Below, in pieces: positions 21,687-23,596 of a DNA stretch of 23,596 bases (its first letter is position 1; each line of letters starts with the position of its first letter). Source of the DNA: a virus. The DNA lies in the IMG/VR virus record IMGVR_UViG_3300032284_000755, positions 1-23,596 of that record; one strand, given 5' to 3'. Made by a program: the position numbers and the translations under genes. The notes beneath the pieces were generated by a model. That model saw nothing but the letters and a program-made list of their open reading frames with translations. It ran no database searches and was not told where the DNA came from.

Positions 21687-21944
21687 ATGGGATACCAATT
21701 TACACCACCAGCGGTTGACGAAACCCCAGCAGGTTTTGGCCGTTTGATGTGGCGCTTTCGTATTGCCCGTGGAGACACGCTTCTTGTTAATGGGACAGCA
21801 GTAACTCGTGTCCGTACCCCAGGTGTAGACCAAACCCTGGAAGCTGACTATTACTACCTCGGCGGCCATATCTACAGCATTACGCCAGTTGAGGCAACTA
21901 TCTTGACTAACGCCGGATACGGCGCATACATTACAACGGTTTAA
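21687..21944 (+). CDS. Small head or head-tail protein (85 aa)
   Basis: Preceded by AAGGAGAAAC, directly after the capsid gene. The product is beta-rich, with Tyr-rich patches (DYYYLGGHIYSI) and no Cys. The position after the major capsid protein suggests a head decoration or a head-tail connector subunit. No family is recognised. Confidence 0.72.
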   Translation: MGYQFTPPAVDETPAGFGRLMWRFRIARGDTLLVNGTAVTRVRTPGVDQTLEADYYYLGGHIYSITPVEATILTNAGYGAYITTV

Positions 21945-21952
21945 GGAGAGAC

Positions 21953-23596
<1,644 letters not shown>

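Overview
The window is a segment of a tailed bacteriophage genome whose host is most likely an actinobacterium. The strongest host marker is a pair of WhiB-family Fe-S regulators, a family restricted to Actinobacteria and their phages. A GlxR/Crp-type operator and an SOS box of the Gram-positive type agree with this. The moderate base composition and the virion protein set (an HK97-like capsid protein, a 1567-residue virion protein, no tape measure or tail tube before the fibre) suggest a podovirus-like phage, possibly of a freshwater actinobacterium; that last step is inference.

Layout. (1) Positions 2-1347, plus strand: the end of a metallophosphoesterase gene, a phage sigma factor, a 44-residue Cys-containing protein and an FmdB-like zinc ribbon, closed by a bidirectional terminator near 1380-1415. 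(2) Positions 4258 down to 1478, minus strand: a tightly overlapping operon from a promoter at 4312-4339, encoding a 59-residue protein, a 28-residue membrane peptide, WhiB, a membrane-anchored lytic transglycosylase, a second WhiB, two small Cys-rich proteins, a glycosyltransferase resembling the N-terminal half of animal procollagen galactosyltransferases, and two small unknowns. (3) Positions 5903 down to 4399, minus strand: a second operon of six small genes separated by structured spacers that repeat a CGGACCC motif and a conserved start-associated sequence (AAAGGAC). One spacer folds as a tRNA-like acceptor/T-arm minihelix. (4) Positions 5904-6850: a gene-free control region of about 950 bases, with two minus-strand promoters, an SOS box, a CIRCE-like HrcA operator, several other dyads, a perfect TGTGA-N6-TCACA site and a strongly structured RNA leader before the terminase. 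(5) Positions 6851-23596, plus strand: the morphogenesis module, with large terminase (HTH domain at its N-terminus), portal, four small proteins, a 1567-residue virion protein, three more probable internal or ejection proteins, scaffold, major capsid protein, two small head/tail proteins and a collagen-like, C1q-like fibre cut by the window end.

How it fits together. Phage-encoded sigma and WhiB proteins, with host-type LexA, HrcA and GlxR sites, suggest that transcription is tied to host stress and cAMP state. The collagen-like fibre is rich in Gly-X-Thr and the same genome carries a procollagen-galactosyltransferase-like enzyme, so the phage may glycosylate its own fibre. This is the most interesting candidate system here. 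Sequence supports the two parts; their functional link is inference.
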